Shown one piece after another: positions 27,876 through 37,761 of a DNA stretch of 64,000 bases. How positions within the stretch are numbered: position 1 is the stretch's first letter; every line of letters starts with the position of its first letter. The notes beneath the pieces are model-generated. The model saw only the letters and a list, made by a program, of their open reading frames with translations, was not told where the DNA came from and searched no databases. The translations under genes and the position numbers were made by a program. Where the stretch lies: positions 91,372 to 155,371 of the forward strand of contig NZIV01000011.1 of NCBI GenBank assembly GCA_002689995.1, written 5' to 3'. This DNA is from Fidelibacterota bacterium (GTDB lineage Bacteria > Fidelibacterota > Marinisomatia > SCGC-AAA003-L08 > GCA-2689995).

Positions 27876-28703
27876 ATGACTCATAAAATTTGTTATCTAT
27901 CTTCAGAAATTACACCATTTGCTTCAGCGTATTCTCTTGGAAAATTTTCTAGAAAAATAACCTCCTTATATCATGAGGATCCTGATTTAGATATAAGACT
28001 AATGATGCCAAAATATGGTTTTATTAGTGAAAGGAAATACATTTTAAGAGAGGTAATACGCTTAAAAGATATTCCTACAGTCTTTAATAATAAAGAGAAA
28101 ATGGTGAATTTAAAATCCGCATTCATTCCGGATACAAGAGTTCAAGTTTATTTTATGGTAGATGATGAGTTATTTAAACCTCAGCCTGAATTGATTTATA
28201 AATCTAAAAATGGAAGACCATTCAAAGATAATGATATTCGTTTCAGCTATTTTAGTTATGTCGCCTTGCAGACTTTGAAAAATTTATTTTGGGCGCCAGA
28301 TTTTATTTTTTGTAATGATTGGCAGACTGCTATGGTTCCTAAGATGTTGAAAGATTTATTCCTTGAAAACGAGTTTTACAGTGGAATGCAGTCAGTTTAT
28401 TTCATTCATTCACTAAATGATATGCGAAATTATTCAATGTCTTCATTGAAGGCAGCTGGTTTAAGTTGCGATAAAAAAAATCTTGATGGAACTATTTCTG
28501 CAATCAAGCATTCAGCATTAACTGTTTTAATTGATGACGATAAGGACAGTGTAAAGAATGAAATGGAAAAATGTAAAGAAGTAAAAGATGTTTTTGAAAA
28601 TTCAAATAATCTCACTTTTAACCTTGCAAAATTTCCAAAACCTGGTGTTTGGGATGAATTAACAGGCTCAATTAAGTCAGAATTACAGAAAATATCAAAA
28701 TAA
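27876..28703 (+). CDS. Stand-alone glycogen/starch synthase catalytic-domain (GT5-N) protein
   Basis: A 275-residue protein equal to only the N-terminal GT5 half of a glycogen/starch synthase. Recognisable blocks are ICYLSSEITPF at the start, RLMMPKYGFISER, VQVYFMVDDELF, FKDNDIRFSYFSYVAL and PDFIFCNDWQTA. Synthases normally have a KxGGL ADP-glucose motif near the N-terminus; here that position reads ASAYSLG. The C-terminal GT1 domain is missing. Short proteins of this kind are known in Bacteroidetes, often annotated glycogen/starch synthase without proof of activity. A large lipoprotein gene starts immediately after its stop. Confidence 0.8.
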   Translation: MTHKICYLSSEITPFASAYSLGKFSRKITSLYHEDPDLDIRLMMPKYGFISERKYILREVIRLKDIPTVFNNKEKMVNLKSAFIPDTRVQVYFMVDDELFKPQPELIYKSKNGRPFKDNDIRFSYFSYVALQTLKNLFWAPDFIFCNDWQTAMVPKMLKDLFLENEFYSGMQSVYFIHSLNDMRNYSMSSLKAAGLSCDKKNLDGTISAIKHSALTVLIDDDKDSVKNEMEKCKEVKDVFENSNNLTFNLAKFPKPGVWDELTGSIKSELQKISK

Positions 28704-31580
28704 ATGAAAACAAACTGGCGGTTTTGTAGCTGTCTAAAATTTCTTTTTATTGTACTAATCTTTAATGGTTGTGAGCAAGAGCCATTAATTATAGATACAA
28801 ATAACGATGGATTAAAAGTTGATGTAATTACTTCATATTCTTTTAATACAGCTACTGAACAAAGAGATTCTTTAAATATCGGTGGTAGCTACAAATTATA
28901 TCTTGGTCGAGTTGATTCTCTTAGAGAAAGTCAAATTTTATTTGAAATCAATCCTGAACTACTATCAAATTCAAATATTTGCAGTGATTCTTTAAGTATT
29001 TTTAATTCAACTATTAGGCTAAGATCAGTTGAAAATATATACACCCCACTAGGTGAGCCTGATAGTGAGCTTGATAATTTTGGTTTAGAAAGAAACAATG
29101 AACTCGATAGCACTCAGTTTAGTGCATATTATTTACCAAGCTTGGATTCGTTATATGGATGGAATGAAAATTCAATTTATTTTGATAATTCAATTGATTT
29201 TAATCAACACGAATTTATTCCTTTAGGTATTTCATTAAATCAATTTAATTTAAATATTCATTTACAAAATTTATTTATTACTGATTCTATAAATAATACT
29301 GCGAGTATTAATCTTTGTAATTTTGAAAACCCTATTTTCATTCTTTTAACTGATGGTAATGAATCACGACTTACTGAATTTTTTTCAAGTGATTTTTTAG
29401 GTTCCTCAGTTTTGCCAGTGCTTGATTCACAGGTAGAGTATCTACAAAATATTCAGGTTGAAAAAAATAAAATTGAAATAATATCAATTCAGTCTGAAAT
29501 TTTAAATGAAAATAATTTTGTGGCTGAAATCAATGATGATGGTTTTTATTCAGGTCAATTTTACAATAAATTACCTGAAAATATAATTAATAGCTCTTAT
29601 TTGGTTTCTAGTGAGGATATCTCTCAGGATATAGAGCTTTTAAAATTACACCTAAATTTAAATGAGAATTTAGGTGACAGCTTAAGCTCGATTAATTTAT
29701 TTTTTCGTGGCATAGAGTTTTCAAATCAATTAGTTAGTGGTTCAGTAAATGCAATCGATCCCTCTCAAGATAATTGGGATGAAGAAGATTCTACGGGAAC
29801 AGAGGGAAATTCCAAATACGATTTAGGAGAATTATTTTTCGATTGTGGCATTGATAATCTTTGTGATCAAGATGAACCAGGATACTTCCCTGATGGATTA
29901 GAGAATAATAACACATGGGATGAAGGTGAAGTTTATTTAGACTGCGGTTTTGATATGCTGTGTAATAAGGATGAAGCTGGATTTGATTCAATACTAAACC
30001 CTGATCCCGCAGGAGATGACTTTAATCCTGACCCAAACAATGATAATTGGAGTAATAATAGTTTATTAGACTCATTTTACGTTTTTTCTCAAACAGTATT
30101 AGTTGATTCTATTGAATGCTTAACAGAATATAATGATATTAACTATTTTTCATACTTAACAATTTTAGACTCTAATATACATCTCGCAGAATTATGGTGT
30201 GAACAATCAGACTCTTATTGCTCATCTTGTGATACTTTAATTTATTCTACTTATATCGATTCGAGCTTAGAATATATTCAAGTTGGAACAGAGAATAATA
30301 ACAAGTGGGATTTTCATGATTTAAATGAAAATGGTATTTTTGATGATCAAGATTCTTTTGAAAATTTTAATGATTTTGGTTTGGATAATTACCCTGAACA
30401 GGAAGGCAGCGGTATTAATGATTTTTATGAAAACAATGGACAGTGGGACTTTGATGATTTGAATGGGAATGGTCATTATGATTTAGGAGAACCACATGAA
30501 AACTTTACTGATTGTGGAATTGACAATATTTGTGATATTGATGAATTTGGATATAATCCAAATGGCATTGAAGGTAACTCTATATATGATAATGGTGAAT
30601 ATTTTGAAGATTGTGGTTTAGATTTAGTTTGTGGTGAAATTCCAGACATTGATGACTATATATTAGATCCTAATGAAGATAATTGGAGTTACTTAGATTC
30701 AACAGGGACAGAAGGGAATAATTTGAAGGATTCCCTTGAAGTATTTTATGATTGGGGTTTAGATCAATTACCCGATTCCCTAGAACTACCCTTTCAATCA
30801 ACTGGGGGCAGTCTTGATTGTTTTCTTGGCACAAATAATTGGGAATTCTTCAAACAACCATTAGATTCGATTTATGAAAAACCTGAGATTGGGAATAATG
30901 ATTTAGTTTTATGGGTATCTTCAATTAAAGGAGATGGCGAAGAATTTGAAGTGACAATTTCTATAAATTCAACTTCAGAAATTTCTAACTTAAGATTTGA
31001 ACTAAGTCATGTACCTTACTTCGAGTCTTCTGAGCAATTAATCAATGAAACTTTAACTAATTCTAATAATTCTATTTCTTCTATAAATGGAGTGAATTTT
31101 ATAAATGATATATCTTCATATCCAAAGTCAATAGTTGAGATTAATTCATCAAATTTTCATGTAAACTACAGTGATAATTATGTAACTCGAGTTGAAATTG
31201 TTGATTTAAATGAAATTATTGAAGAGAATTATAATGCAACCGTATCAAAGGCCTCAATTCATTTTATAATTGATTCTTCTACTACAAATTATGTTGTTTA
31301 TGATAGTGGGATAAAAGTAATGTTTAGTAAGTTCAATGAATATAATATTGATCCATTTAACTCGAGTAAAACTCTTTTATCATCTCAAATAATTAAAAAT
31401 CAACTTGAAGTAGAAGTTGATTTTACTGCTGAGATGCAAAAGCTATTAACTGGTGAGTCGGAGAACAATGGTTTTATTTTTGAAGCAAGTGGAGAGTCTA
31501 ATAATTTTTCACATTTAACATTTTTCAATGAATTAGATTCAATAAGTAATCCAAAACTAGAAGTAATGATTATTAAATGA
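28704..31580 (+). CDS. Large lipoprotein with Asp/Asn/Gly-rich repeat block (DUF4270-like)
   Basis: A 958-residue secreted lipoprotein with signal peptide and lipobox (FNGC, lipidated Cys23). The first ~330 residues (ITSYSFNTATEQRDS, GSYKLYLGRVDSL) resemble the start of the Bacteroidetes DUF4270 lipoproteins, which I recall lying beside the same GT5-N gene; this is an eye match only. Residues about 350-700 are a repeat block alternating EGNN-x-WDxGE, FxDCGxDxxCDxDExG and DPxxDNW, with EF-hand-like loops such as DLNGNGHYDLGE. The C-terminal part is beta-rich. Calcium binding by the repeats is an inference. Its stop overlaps the next gene (ATGA). Confidence 0.72.
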   Translation: MKTNWRFCSCLKFLFIVLIFNGCEQEPLIIDTNNDGLKVDVITSYSFNTATEQRDSLNIGGSYKLYLGRVDSLRESQILFEINPELLSNSNICSDSLSIFNSTIRLRSVENIYTPLGEPDSELDNFGLERNNELDSTQFSAYYLPSLDSLYGWNENSIYFDNSIDFNQHEFIPLGISLNQFNLNIHLQNLFITDSINNTASINLCNFENPIFILLTDGNESRLTEFFSSDFLGSSVLPVLDSQVEYLQNIQVEKNKIEIISIQSEILNENNFVAEINDDGFYSGQFYNKLPENIINSSYLVSSEDISQDIELLKLHLNLNENLGDSLSSINLFFRGIEFSNQLVSGSVNAIDPSQDNWDEEDSTGTEGNSKYDLGELFFDCGIDNLCDQDEPGYFPDGLENNNTWDEGEVYLDCGFDMLCNKDEAGFDSILNPDPAGDDFNPDPNNDNWSNNSLLDSFYVFSQTVLVDSIECLTEYNDINYFSYLTILDSNIHLAELWCEQSDSYCSSCDTLIYSTYIDSSLEYIQVGTENNNKWDFHDLNENGIFDDQDSFENFNDFGLDNYPEQEGSGINDFYENNGQWDFDDLNGNGHYDLGEPHENFTDCGIDNICDIDEFGYNPNGIEGNSIYDNGEYFEDCGLDLVCGEIPDIDDYILDPNEDNWSYLDSTGTEGNNLKDSLEVFYDWGLDQLPDSLELPFQSTGGSLDCFLGTNNWEFFKQPLDSIYEKPEIGNNDLVLWVSSIKGDGEEFEVTISINSTSEISNLRFELSHVPYFESSEQLINETLTNSNNSISSINGVNFINDISSYPKSIVEINSSNFHVNYSDNYVTRVEIVDLNEIIEENYNATVSKASIHFIIDSSTTNYVVYDSGIKVMFSKFNEYNIDPFNSSKTLLSSQIIKNQLEVEVDFTAEMQKLLTGESENNGFIFEASGESNNFSHLTFFNELDSISNPKLEVMIIK

Positions 31581-32800
31581 TTAACATAATTTTTATATTA
31601 TTTAGTTTTATTTTTTCACAGAGTTCAATTTTGAGTATAAGCGGTTTCGGAGAATCTAACTTTTATAAAAATTCTGCTTCTTTAGGTTCTGGTCAAATTG
31701 AATTATTCTCTACTTCCCCAAAGTCTGGTAGTCCTTCTGCAATTGCAACTATCTGGAGAAATAGATTTACATCAGTAAACGTATCAAATCAATTTCAAAA
31801 TTTAAATATTTATGGATATAATTTTTTTACTAATGGAATAAATTTGTTAAGTATTTCATTTCCAATTTCGAAGGATAAAGCTGTTCAGTTTTCAATTAAT
31901 CCGCAATATTGGTCTCAGTATTCATTAAATGAAAATAATCAGAATGAGGTTTTCAAGTTTGATGGAATAAATTATTCATATAAATCTCATTACTATGGTA
32001 GGGGTGGTTTTTCAAACTTTAGTTTAGTTTGGTCTCAAAGATTTAATAAGAAATTTGAATTCGGAATAAGATTCGATAATTATTTTGGAAATAAATTCCA
32101 ATCTGATTCAACCTTTACTTACAATATATCCCTAAATTCGGAAGGAGAAGACATTATATCTCCTAATTCAATGACTATTACGAATAGTACTCATCATTAT
32201 CAAGGACATGGTTTTGAATTTTCTGGAAATTATATTATAAATAATTTTTTTAAATTAGGATTTTCTTATAGTCGTTTAGGTCCATTGACAATAAGTAGGA
32301 AGAAATATTTCACTGCTGGCTTAATCCGATCTAATAAAATTATAGATAACATCAATATATTAAACCAGAAATATACTTTTGGATTAAAGTATAAATTAAA
32401 TGATAATTTTGGGATTATAACAGAAGCTAAGTTTAAGAAATGGGAAAGTGTAGATAGTGAATTATTGATTATGAAATCACAACATTATAATCAAGATAAA
32501 TACTCTCTAGGTTCATACTATCATTTAATTGAGTCTGGAGATGGCTTTTTTAGTTCATTCACAATTCGTAGCGGATTATTTTTAAAAATATTCAAAAATT
32601 TAGAATCAGCAGATTTAATTAAAGATTATGGTGTTACTTTAGGATCTAGCTTCAGATATAATAAAAATGCAAATAGTATAAATGTATCTGTTATATTTGG
32701 GAAACGCGAGTATGATAAATATAGTATTCAAAATGAACAATATATAGACTGTGTACTAGGAATAGAGGTAGGAGAAAAATGGTTTATAAGAAAAAAATAG
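31577..32800 (+). CDS. Putative outer-membrane beta-barrel protein
   Basis: A 407-residue protein with a signal peptide (MINIIFILFSFIFSQ). After it comes a segment on ASLGSGQIELFSTSPKSG that recalls the start of PorV/FadL-like barrels. The rest alternates hydrophobic and polar residues in strand-length units with aromatic girdles, for example FEFGIRFDNYFGNKF and YTFGLKYKLNDNFGIITEAKFK. No enzymatic motif is visible. It is coupled by ATGA overlap to the large lipoprotein and precedes a TPR lipoprotein by 13 bases, so the three may act together at the outer membrane. The ligand is unknown. Confidence 0.65.
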   Translation: MINIIFILFSFIFSQSSILSISGFGESNFYKNSASLGSGQIELFSTSPKSGSPSAIATIWRNRFTSVNVSNQFQNLNIYGYNFFTNGINLLSISFPISKDKAVQFSINPQYWSQYSLNENNQNEVFKFDGINYSYKSHYYGRGGFSNFSLVWSQRFNKKFEFGIRFDNYFGNKFQSDSTFTYNISLNSEGEDIISPNSMTITNSTHHYQGHGFEFSGNYIINNFFKLGFSYSRLGPLTISRKKYFTAGLIRSNKIIDNINILNQKYTFGLKYKLNDNFGIITEAKFKKWESVDSELLIMKSQHYNQDKYSLGSYYHLIESGDGFFSSFTIRSGLFLKIFKNLESADLIKDYGVTLGSSFRYNKNANSINVSVIFGKREYDKYSIQNEQYIDCVLGIEVGEKWFIRKK

Positions 32801-32813
32801 TTAGGGATTTATC

Positions 32814-34040
32814 ATGAAAAATATATTATTACTTACATTAGTATATTTAAGTTTTTTTGGATGCACACCACCCAAATCACCTGATCCAAGTGATAATTTA
32901 TTATCTAGCGAAGAGCTTCAGGAGAGAAATCAGGAATGTGATTTATTTTTAAGTTTTGCGCACACAAATTTTTCTAATAGGGAATATGTAGATGCTGTTT
33001 CTAATTTTAGTGAAGTTATTGATCTTGGTTGCTCCGAGAGAAATGCCCAAGATATCTTCCCTTGGATTGGAAGGTCTTATATTGAACAAGGGAAAAATGA
33101 CTCTGCAAGTATTATGTTTAAAAAAGGAATGAAGTTTTTAGCTGAAGATTCTGATTTTCTTGGAGTTTATGCTTGGAATGAAGGAAAACTAAAAAAGGTA
33201 GAAAATCAAATTTTTTTACTTGAAAAGCAATTGTTATTAGACGAATCTAATGTAAAAGTATTAGAAAAATTAAGTGAAATTTATAGAGAAAATGCTAATT
33301 ATAAAGAGCAATTAAACATACTTTCAATTTGGTTAAGAACTGAGCCTGAAAATCAAAAAGCTATTGGTGAAAAGAAGGCTGCATATAATGCACTTGGTAT
33401 GGACGAAACGACTATTGATAGAGAACGATGGGAGCAAAGTCCAAGTAATATTCAGTATGGATTAGAATATGCTAATAGTTTATTAGATCAAGGTAAAGAG
33501 GATGATATGGTGAGTGTATTGAAAGAATTACTTACCTATGACAGGTCTGAAAAACGAGTACTCAAATTATTAGGTGAAACCTATATTTCAATAAGTAGAG
33601 ATAGTGATGCTTTAGATGTTTATAAAACTTTGCATAATATAAATAAAACTGATTATTCAATTATTTTAGAGATTACTAAATTGTATACAGTTTTAGATCA
33701 ATATAAAAATGCATATAATTGGGCAGAAAAAGCAATTGATATAAGTGGTGGTAAAGGAGAGGCATACTTTCAAAGAGCTGAGGTACTTTTTGCACTTGCA
33801 GAAAGCTGCAGTGGAGAAGTTTTAACATTTGAAGATAAAATAGTTTATGAATTATCGTATAATGATTATGTGAAATCTGTTCAAAAAGGATTCCATAGAG
33901 CAAAATCAAGAAGAGATTTTGTTGGTGATAATAATATTACAAAATCTTCAGATTGGTTTATGCGTCCAGATGGAGAAAGAGATTTTACACCAAAAAGCAA
34001 TTGTTATGATTGGGTTGATAGGTCAATAAGTAGAAAATAA
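32814..34040 (+). CDS. TPR-repeat lipoprotein
   Basis: A 408-residue lipoprotein (MKNILLLTLVYLSFFGC, lipidated Cys17). Helical repeats run from about residue 40 to 330, with TPR-like periodicity in FLSFAHTNFSNREYVDAVSNF, VLEKLSEIYRENANYKEQ and AYNWAEKAIDISGGKGEAY (only fragments quoted). The final SNCYDWVD resembles the conserved C-terminal CYGWI box of Bacteroidetes TPR proteins. TPR lipoproteins usually scaffold envelope complexes. Its stop overlaps the rpiB start (TAATG). Confidence 0.75.
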   Translation: MKNILLLTLVYLSFFGCTPPKSPDPSDNLLSSEELQERNQECDLFLSFAHTNFSNREYVDAVSNFSEVIDLGCSERNAQDIFPWIGRSYIEQGKNDSASIMFKKGMKFLAEDSDFLGVYAWNEGKLKKVENQIFLLEKQLLLDESNVKVLEKLSEIYRENANYKEQLNILSIWLRTEPENQKAIGEKKAAYNALGMDETTIDRERWEQSPSNIQYGLEYANSLLDQGKEDDMVSVLKELLTYDRSEKRVLKLLGETYISISRDSDALDVYKTLHNINKTDYSIILEITKLYTVLDQYKNAYNWAEKAIDISGGKGEAYFQRAEVLFALAESCSGEVLTFEDKIVYELSYNDYVKSVQKGFHRAKSRRDFVGDNNITKSSDWFMRPDGERDFTPKSNCYDWVDRSISRK

Positions 34041-34483
34041 TGAAATTAGTATTAGCAACAGATCACGCAGGTTTTAAGTTAAAAGAGTCATTGAAAAATA
34101 TTTTAATTAATGATGGGCACAAAATTAAAGATTTTGGTGCGCATCAATATGAAAAACTAGATGATTATCCTGAATATATTGTACCTGCAGCAAAATTTAT
34201 TTCAGAAAATCGTGACTATAAAGGGATTATTTTTGGAGGTTCAGGTCAAGGTGAGGCCATGTCTGCAAATAGATTTAAAAATGTCAGAGCTGCTGTTTAT
34301 TATAATGGGCCTACAAATATTATAGAACTTTCTAGACTACATAATAATGCTAATATTTTATCTTTGGGAGCTCGTTTTTTATCCTTGAATGAAGCGATTA
34401 CTGTAGTTAATTTATGGCTGAATATAGAATTTGAGGGTGGTAGACATGAAAGTAGAATTAAAAAAATTGATAGTTTAAGTTAA
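34040..34483 (+). CDS. rpiB: Ribose-5-phosphate isomerase B-type sugar-phosphate isomerase
   Basis: A 147-residue RpiB/LacAB-family isomerase interconverting ribose-5-P and ribulose-5-[12 protein letters not shown] starts the fold. The active-site loop reads [14 protein letters not shown], so the usual catalytic Cys of E. coli-type RpiB is Ser and a Glu follows, as in the mycobacterial-type subgroup where Glu acts as the base. [15 protein letters not shown] is the conserved C-terminal block. It is directly upstream of glyA, with one base between. Confidence 0.9.
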   Translation: MKLVLATDHAGFKLKESLKNILINDGHKIKDFGAHQYEKLDDYPEYIVPAAKFISENRDYKGIIFGGSGQGEAMSANRFKNVRAAVYYNGPTNIIELSRLHNNANILSLGARFLSLNEAITVVNLWLNIEFEGGRHESRIKKIDSLS

Positions 34484-34484
34484 A

Positions 34485-35768
34485 ATGGATATAAAAATAG
34501 AAGATAAACTTATTCAAAAAGCTATTGATAATGAACTTGATAGGCAGAGATATTCATTAGAAATGATAGCTTCTGAAAATTTCACAAGTCAAGAAGTGAT
34601 GAAAGTTGTTGGCTCAATATTGACAAACAAATATGCAGAGGGATATCCAGGAAAGAGGTATTATGGTGGTTGTGAGTTTGTAGATGATGTAGAAAATATT
34701 GCAAGGGATAGAGCGAAAGAATTGTTTAAATGCGATTATGCAAATGTCCAACCACATTCAGGATCTCAAGCAAATATGGGCGTATTTCAAGCTATCTTAA
34801 ATCCTAGTGATACTGTTTTAGGATTAAATCTTGCTCATGGAGGCCATTTGACTCATGGTAGCCCGGTAAACTTTTCTGGGAAGTTATATAATTTTATTTC
34901 ATACGGAGTTGAAGAATCATCAGGCAGAGTAAATTTTGATGAAGTATTAAGAATTGCTAAAGATTGCAAGCCAAAGCTTATCATTTGTGGAGGTAGTGCT
35001 TATCCAAGGTATATTGAGTTTAAAGAATTTAGAGATGTTGCTAATGAAGTTGGCGCATATTTAATGGCGGATATTGCTCACCCTTCAGGGCTTGTTGCAT
35101 CTGGAGTACATCCCTCACCATGGCCTCACTGTCATTTTGTGACTTCAACTACTCATAAAACTTTAAGAGGTCCAAGAGGTGGTGTTATTTTAATGGGTAA
35201 AGATTTTGAGAATACATGGGGTGTAATTGCCCCAAAGTCTGGTCGTATTAAAATGGTTTCTGAGCTTATTGATAGCTCTATTATGCCTGGCATTCAGGGT
35301 GGACCATTGATGCATGTTATTGCTGGAAAAGCTGTCGCTTTTCGCGAAGCATTAAAGCCAGAATATAATGATTATTGTAAAAATATTGTTGAAAATGCTA
35401 AAATATTAGCAAAAGAGCTTATTAATCAAAATATTAAAATAATATCAGGTGGAACGGATACTCATTTTATATTATTAGATTTATCTGATAAGGGAATCTC
35501 TGGTAAAAAAGCTGAGTATTTATTAGAGAGTGCTGGTATTACTACAAATAAAAATATGATTCCATTTGATAAAAAAAGTCCTTTTATTACTAGTGGTATA
35601 CGAATCGGGACTCCAGCCTTAACTACTAGAGGTATGAAAAAAAATGAAATGATACAAATCAGTAATTGGATTGTAGAATTAATTGAAAACCCTGAATCTA
35701 CTAATTTAATTAAATCAATTAGGAGTAATGTTGAAAAGTTATGTAGGGAATTCCCACTCTACAGATAA
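34485..35768 (+). CDS. glyA: Serine hydroxymethyltransferase
   Basis: A 427-residue PLP enzyme that converts serine and THF to glycine and methylene-[14 protein letters not shown] and [15 protein letters not shown] are near the N-terminus. [23 protein letters not shown] and the PLP-lysine motif [14 protein letters not shown] are all intact. Length is normal. One-carbon units from this enzyme would feed purN/purH, about 12 kb upstream on the same strand. Confidence 0.97.
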   Translation: MDIKIEDKLIQKAIDNELDRQRYSLEMIASENFTSQEVMKVVGSILTNKYAEGYPGKRYYGGCEFVDDVENIARDRAKELFKCDYANVQPHSGSQANMGVFQAILNPSDTVLGLNLAHGGHLTHGSPVNFSGKLYNFISYGVEESSGRVNFDEVLRIAKDCKPKLIICGGSAYPRYIEFKEFRDVANEVGAYLMADIAHPSGLVASGVHPSPWPHCHFVTSTTHKTLRGPRGGVILMGKDFENTWGVIAPKSGRIKMVSELIDSSIMPGIQGGPLMHVIAGKAVAFREALKPEYNDYCKNIVENAKILAKELINQNIKIISGGTDTHFILLDLSDKGISGKKAEYLLESAGITTNKNMIPFDKKSPFITSGIRIGTPALTTRGMKKNEMIQISNWIVELIENPESTNLIKSIRSNVEKLCREFPLYR

Positions 35769-35771
35769 TTT

Positions 35772-36221
35772 ATGAAATGTACTAATTGTAAATATACTGA
35801 ATCTAAGGTAGTTGACTCACGTGCTGTACAATCTGGTTCAAGTATTAGGAGGAGAAGAGAATGTCTTGAGTGTAATTTCCGTTTTACAACATATGAATAT
35901 ATTCTACCTACTCCTGTTATGGTAATAAAAAAAAATGGATTACGAGAAGAGTATAATCGTAAAAAATTAACGAATAGTTTTCATTTAGCTTGTAAGAAAA
36001 GACCTGTTCCTGCTGAACAAATTTTTAAGTCAATTAAATTAATAGAAGAAAAATTAAGTGCTTTATCTAATGTGGAAGTTCATTCAGAAGAAATAGGTGA
36101 ACTCGTAATGTATGAATTGAAAAAATTAGATAAGATTGCATTTGTAAGATTTGCCTCAGTATATCGTGAATTTCAAGATATAGGTCAATTTCAGGCTCAC
36201 ATAGACGATCTCTCTACATAG
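35772..36221 (+). CDS. nrdR: Transcriptional repressor NrdR
   Basis: A 149-residue regulator of ribonucleotide reductase genes. The N-terminal zinc ribbon has CTNC and CLEC knuckles with SRAVQSGSSIRRRRECLEC between them. The ATP-cone follows (VIKKNGLREEYNRKKL) with FVRFASVYREF near its end. It senses ATP/dATP. It is three bases after glyA. No nrd gene is in the window, so its targets lie elsewhere. Confidence 0.96.
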   Translation: MKCTNCKYTESKVVDSRAVQSGSSIRRRRECLECNFRFTTYEYILPTPVMVIKKNGLREEYNRKKLTNSFHLACKKRPVPAEQIFKSIKLIEEKLSALSNVEVHSEEIGELVMYELKKLDKIAFVRFASVYREFQDIGQFQAHIDDLST

Positions 36222-36235
36222 GATTTTATTGCGTA

Positions 36236-37015
36236 ATGCAACGCATTGTATTATTACCTTTAAACTTAATTATTGAATTTTTTGAAGGCCTTGGTAGGTA
36301 TACAGTACTCATGGCTAAAATGTTTCGCTCTATTGGCTCATTAAGATCTATTTATAAAAGAACATTAGAACAAATGGTAATAATTGGAGCAAATTCAATT
36401 CCCATTGTTACACTTACTTCATTTTTCTCAGGGATGGTAACTTCTGTTCAATCTGCATATCAAATTACAAGTAGCTTGATACCTCCAGAAACAATTGGAA
36501 GTATTGTAGGAGAAACAATTTTATTAGAGCTAGCTCCGGTAATTTCTGCATTAGTTTTGACAGGAAGAGTTGGTGCAACTATCACAGCTGAAATTGGTAC
36601 AATGCGTGTCACTGAGCAAATAGACGCGTTAGAATCTCTTTCTTTTGATCCTGTATCTTTTTTAATACTACCAAGAGTTATCGCTGGATCGATTATGTTC
36701 CCAATTTTAATTGTAATTGCTGATTATTGTGGGGTAATTGGTGGTTGGACATCAGTTATAATTGATCCAGATATAAATGTTACAACTTATCAATTTTTTG
36801 ATGGCTTTAAGCAATGGTTTAAAGTTTGGAGTGCATGGGTAGGAATTATTAAAGCGTTATTCTTTGGCTTTGCTATAACTTCAATTGCTTGTTATCATGG
36901 TTATTTTACTGATGGAGGTGCAGCAGGTGTTGGAAAGGCAACAACAATGAGTGTCGTTTCATCATGTATGGCAGTAGTATTTTTAGATTATTTTTTATCT
37001 TCTATGCTACTATGA
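36236..37015 (+). CDS. mlaE: MlaE-family lipid ABC transporter permease
   Basis: A 259-residue permease of the Mla phospholipid-transport system between inner and outer membranes. Typical blocks are IPIVTLTSFFSGMV, ELAPVISALVLTGRVGATITAEIGTM (fragments), RVTEQIDAL and the C-terminal hydrophobic helices. About five to six membrane segments are present. mlaF and mlaD follow with ATGA overlaps. Confidence 0.94.
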   Translation: MQRIVLLPLNLIIEFFEGLGRYTVLMAKMFRSIGSLRSIYKRTLEQMVIIGANSIPIVTLTSFFSGMVTSVQSAYQITSSLIPPETIGSIVGETILLELAPVISALVLTGRVGATITAEIGTMRVTEQIDALESLSFDPVSFLILPRVIAGSIMFPILIVIADYCGVIGGWTSVIIDPDINVTTYQFFDGFKQWFKVWSAWVGIIKALFFGFAITSIACYHGYFTDGGAAGVGKATTMSVVSSCMAVVFLDYFLSSMLL

Positions 37016-37761
37016 TTGATATAAAATTATTAAATAAATCATTTGGTGATAAAACTGTTTTAAGTGAAATTTCTTTTGATGTTTTAGAAGGTCAGTCATT
37101 AGCGATAGTAGGACAAAGCGGGACAGGTAAAAGTGTATTGTTGAAAAATATGATTGGTCTCATGAAGCCTGATTCTGGGGAAGTATGGATAGATGATGAG
37201 CTAATCAGTGGAATGAGCTTTAGAGAATTACAGCTTGTAAGAACTAAAATTGGAATGGTTTTTCAGTCTGGAGCATTGTTTGATTCTTTAACTGTTGGAC
37301 AAAATATAGGATTAGGTTTAAAAAAACTTACAAATCTTTCAATAGATGAGAGAGAAAATAGAATCTTAGAATCATTAGCTGATGTAAATTTACAAGGTAC
37401 AGAAGATTTAATGCCTTCAGAGTTATCTGGTGGAATGAAAAAGCGTGTTGGTATCGCAAGGGCCATCGCAATACGTCCAAAATATTTATTTTACGATGAG
37501 CCAACAACTGGATTAGATCCAATAATGACAGATATTATTAACAAGTTAATTATAAAATTACAAAAATTATATAACATAACTTCTGTCATTATAACACATG
37601 AAATTCGTACAATATTTGAGGTTGCAGAACGAGTAATAATGTTAAATAATGGAAAAGTTATTTATAATGGAAGTTCAACAAAAATTAAAGAAAATGAGAT
37701 GCCGATAATCAAAAGTTTCTTTACAGGAAATAGTGTAGTAGATTTAGGAGCAGATAAATGA
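37012..37761 (+). CDS. mlaF: MlaF-family lipid ABC transporter ATPase
   Basis: A 249-residue ATPase paired with MlaE. Walker A is GQSGTGKS, the Q-loop VFQSGALFDSLTV is characteristic of MlaF, the signature is LSGGMKKRVGIARAI, and Walker B is YLFYDEPTTGLDP. I start at ATG 37012 (MIDIKLLNKSFG), which overlaps the mlaE stop. An upstream ATG at 36964 would add a 16-residue hydrophobic leader lying inside mlaE. Confidence 0.94.
   Translation: MIDIKLLNKSFGDKTVLSEISFDVLEGQSLAIVGQSGTGKSVLLKNMIGLMKPDSGEVWIDDELISGMSFRELQLVRTKIGMVFQSGALFDSLTVGQNIGLGLKKLTNLSIDERENRILESLADVNLQGTEDLMPSELSGGMKKRVGIARAIAIRPKYLFYDEPTTGLDPIMTDIINKLIIKLQKLYNITSVIITHEIRTIFEVAERVIMLNNGKVIYNGSSTKIKENEMPIIKSFFTGNSVVDLGADK

Noticed and set aside
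27663..27884. 73-codon reverse-strand frame after rodA
   Set aside because: No ribosome site or recognisable family, and its start overlaps the start of the GT5-like gene. Chance frames are common in AT-rich gaps.
36964..37011. Upstream ATG for mlaF
   Set aside because: It overlaps mlaE by over 50 bases and adds a hydrophobic leader foreign to MlaF; ATG 37012 gives the normal N-terminus.
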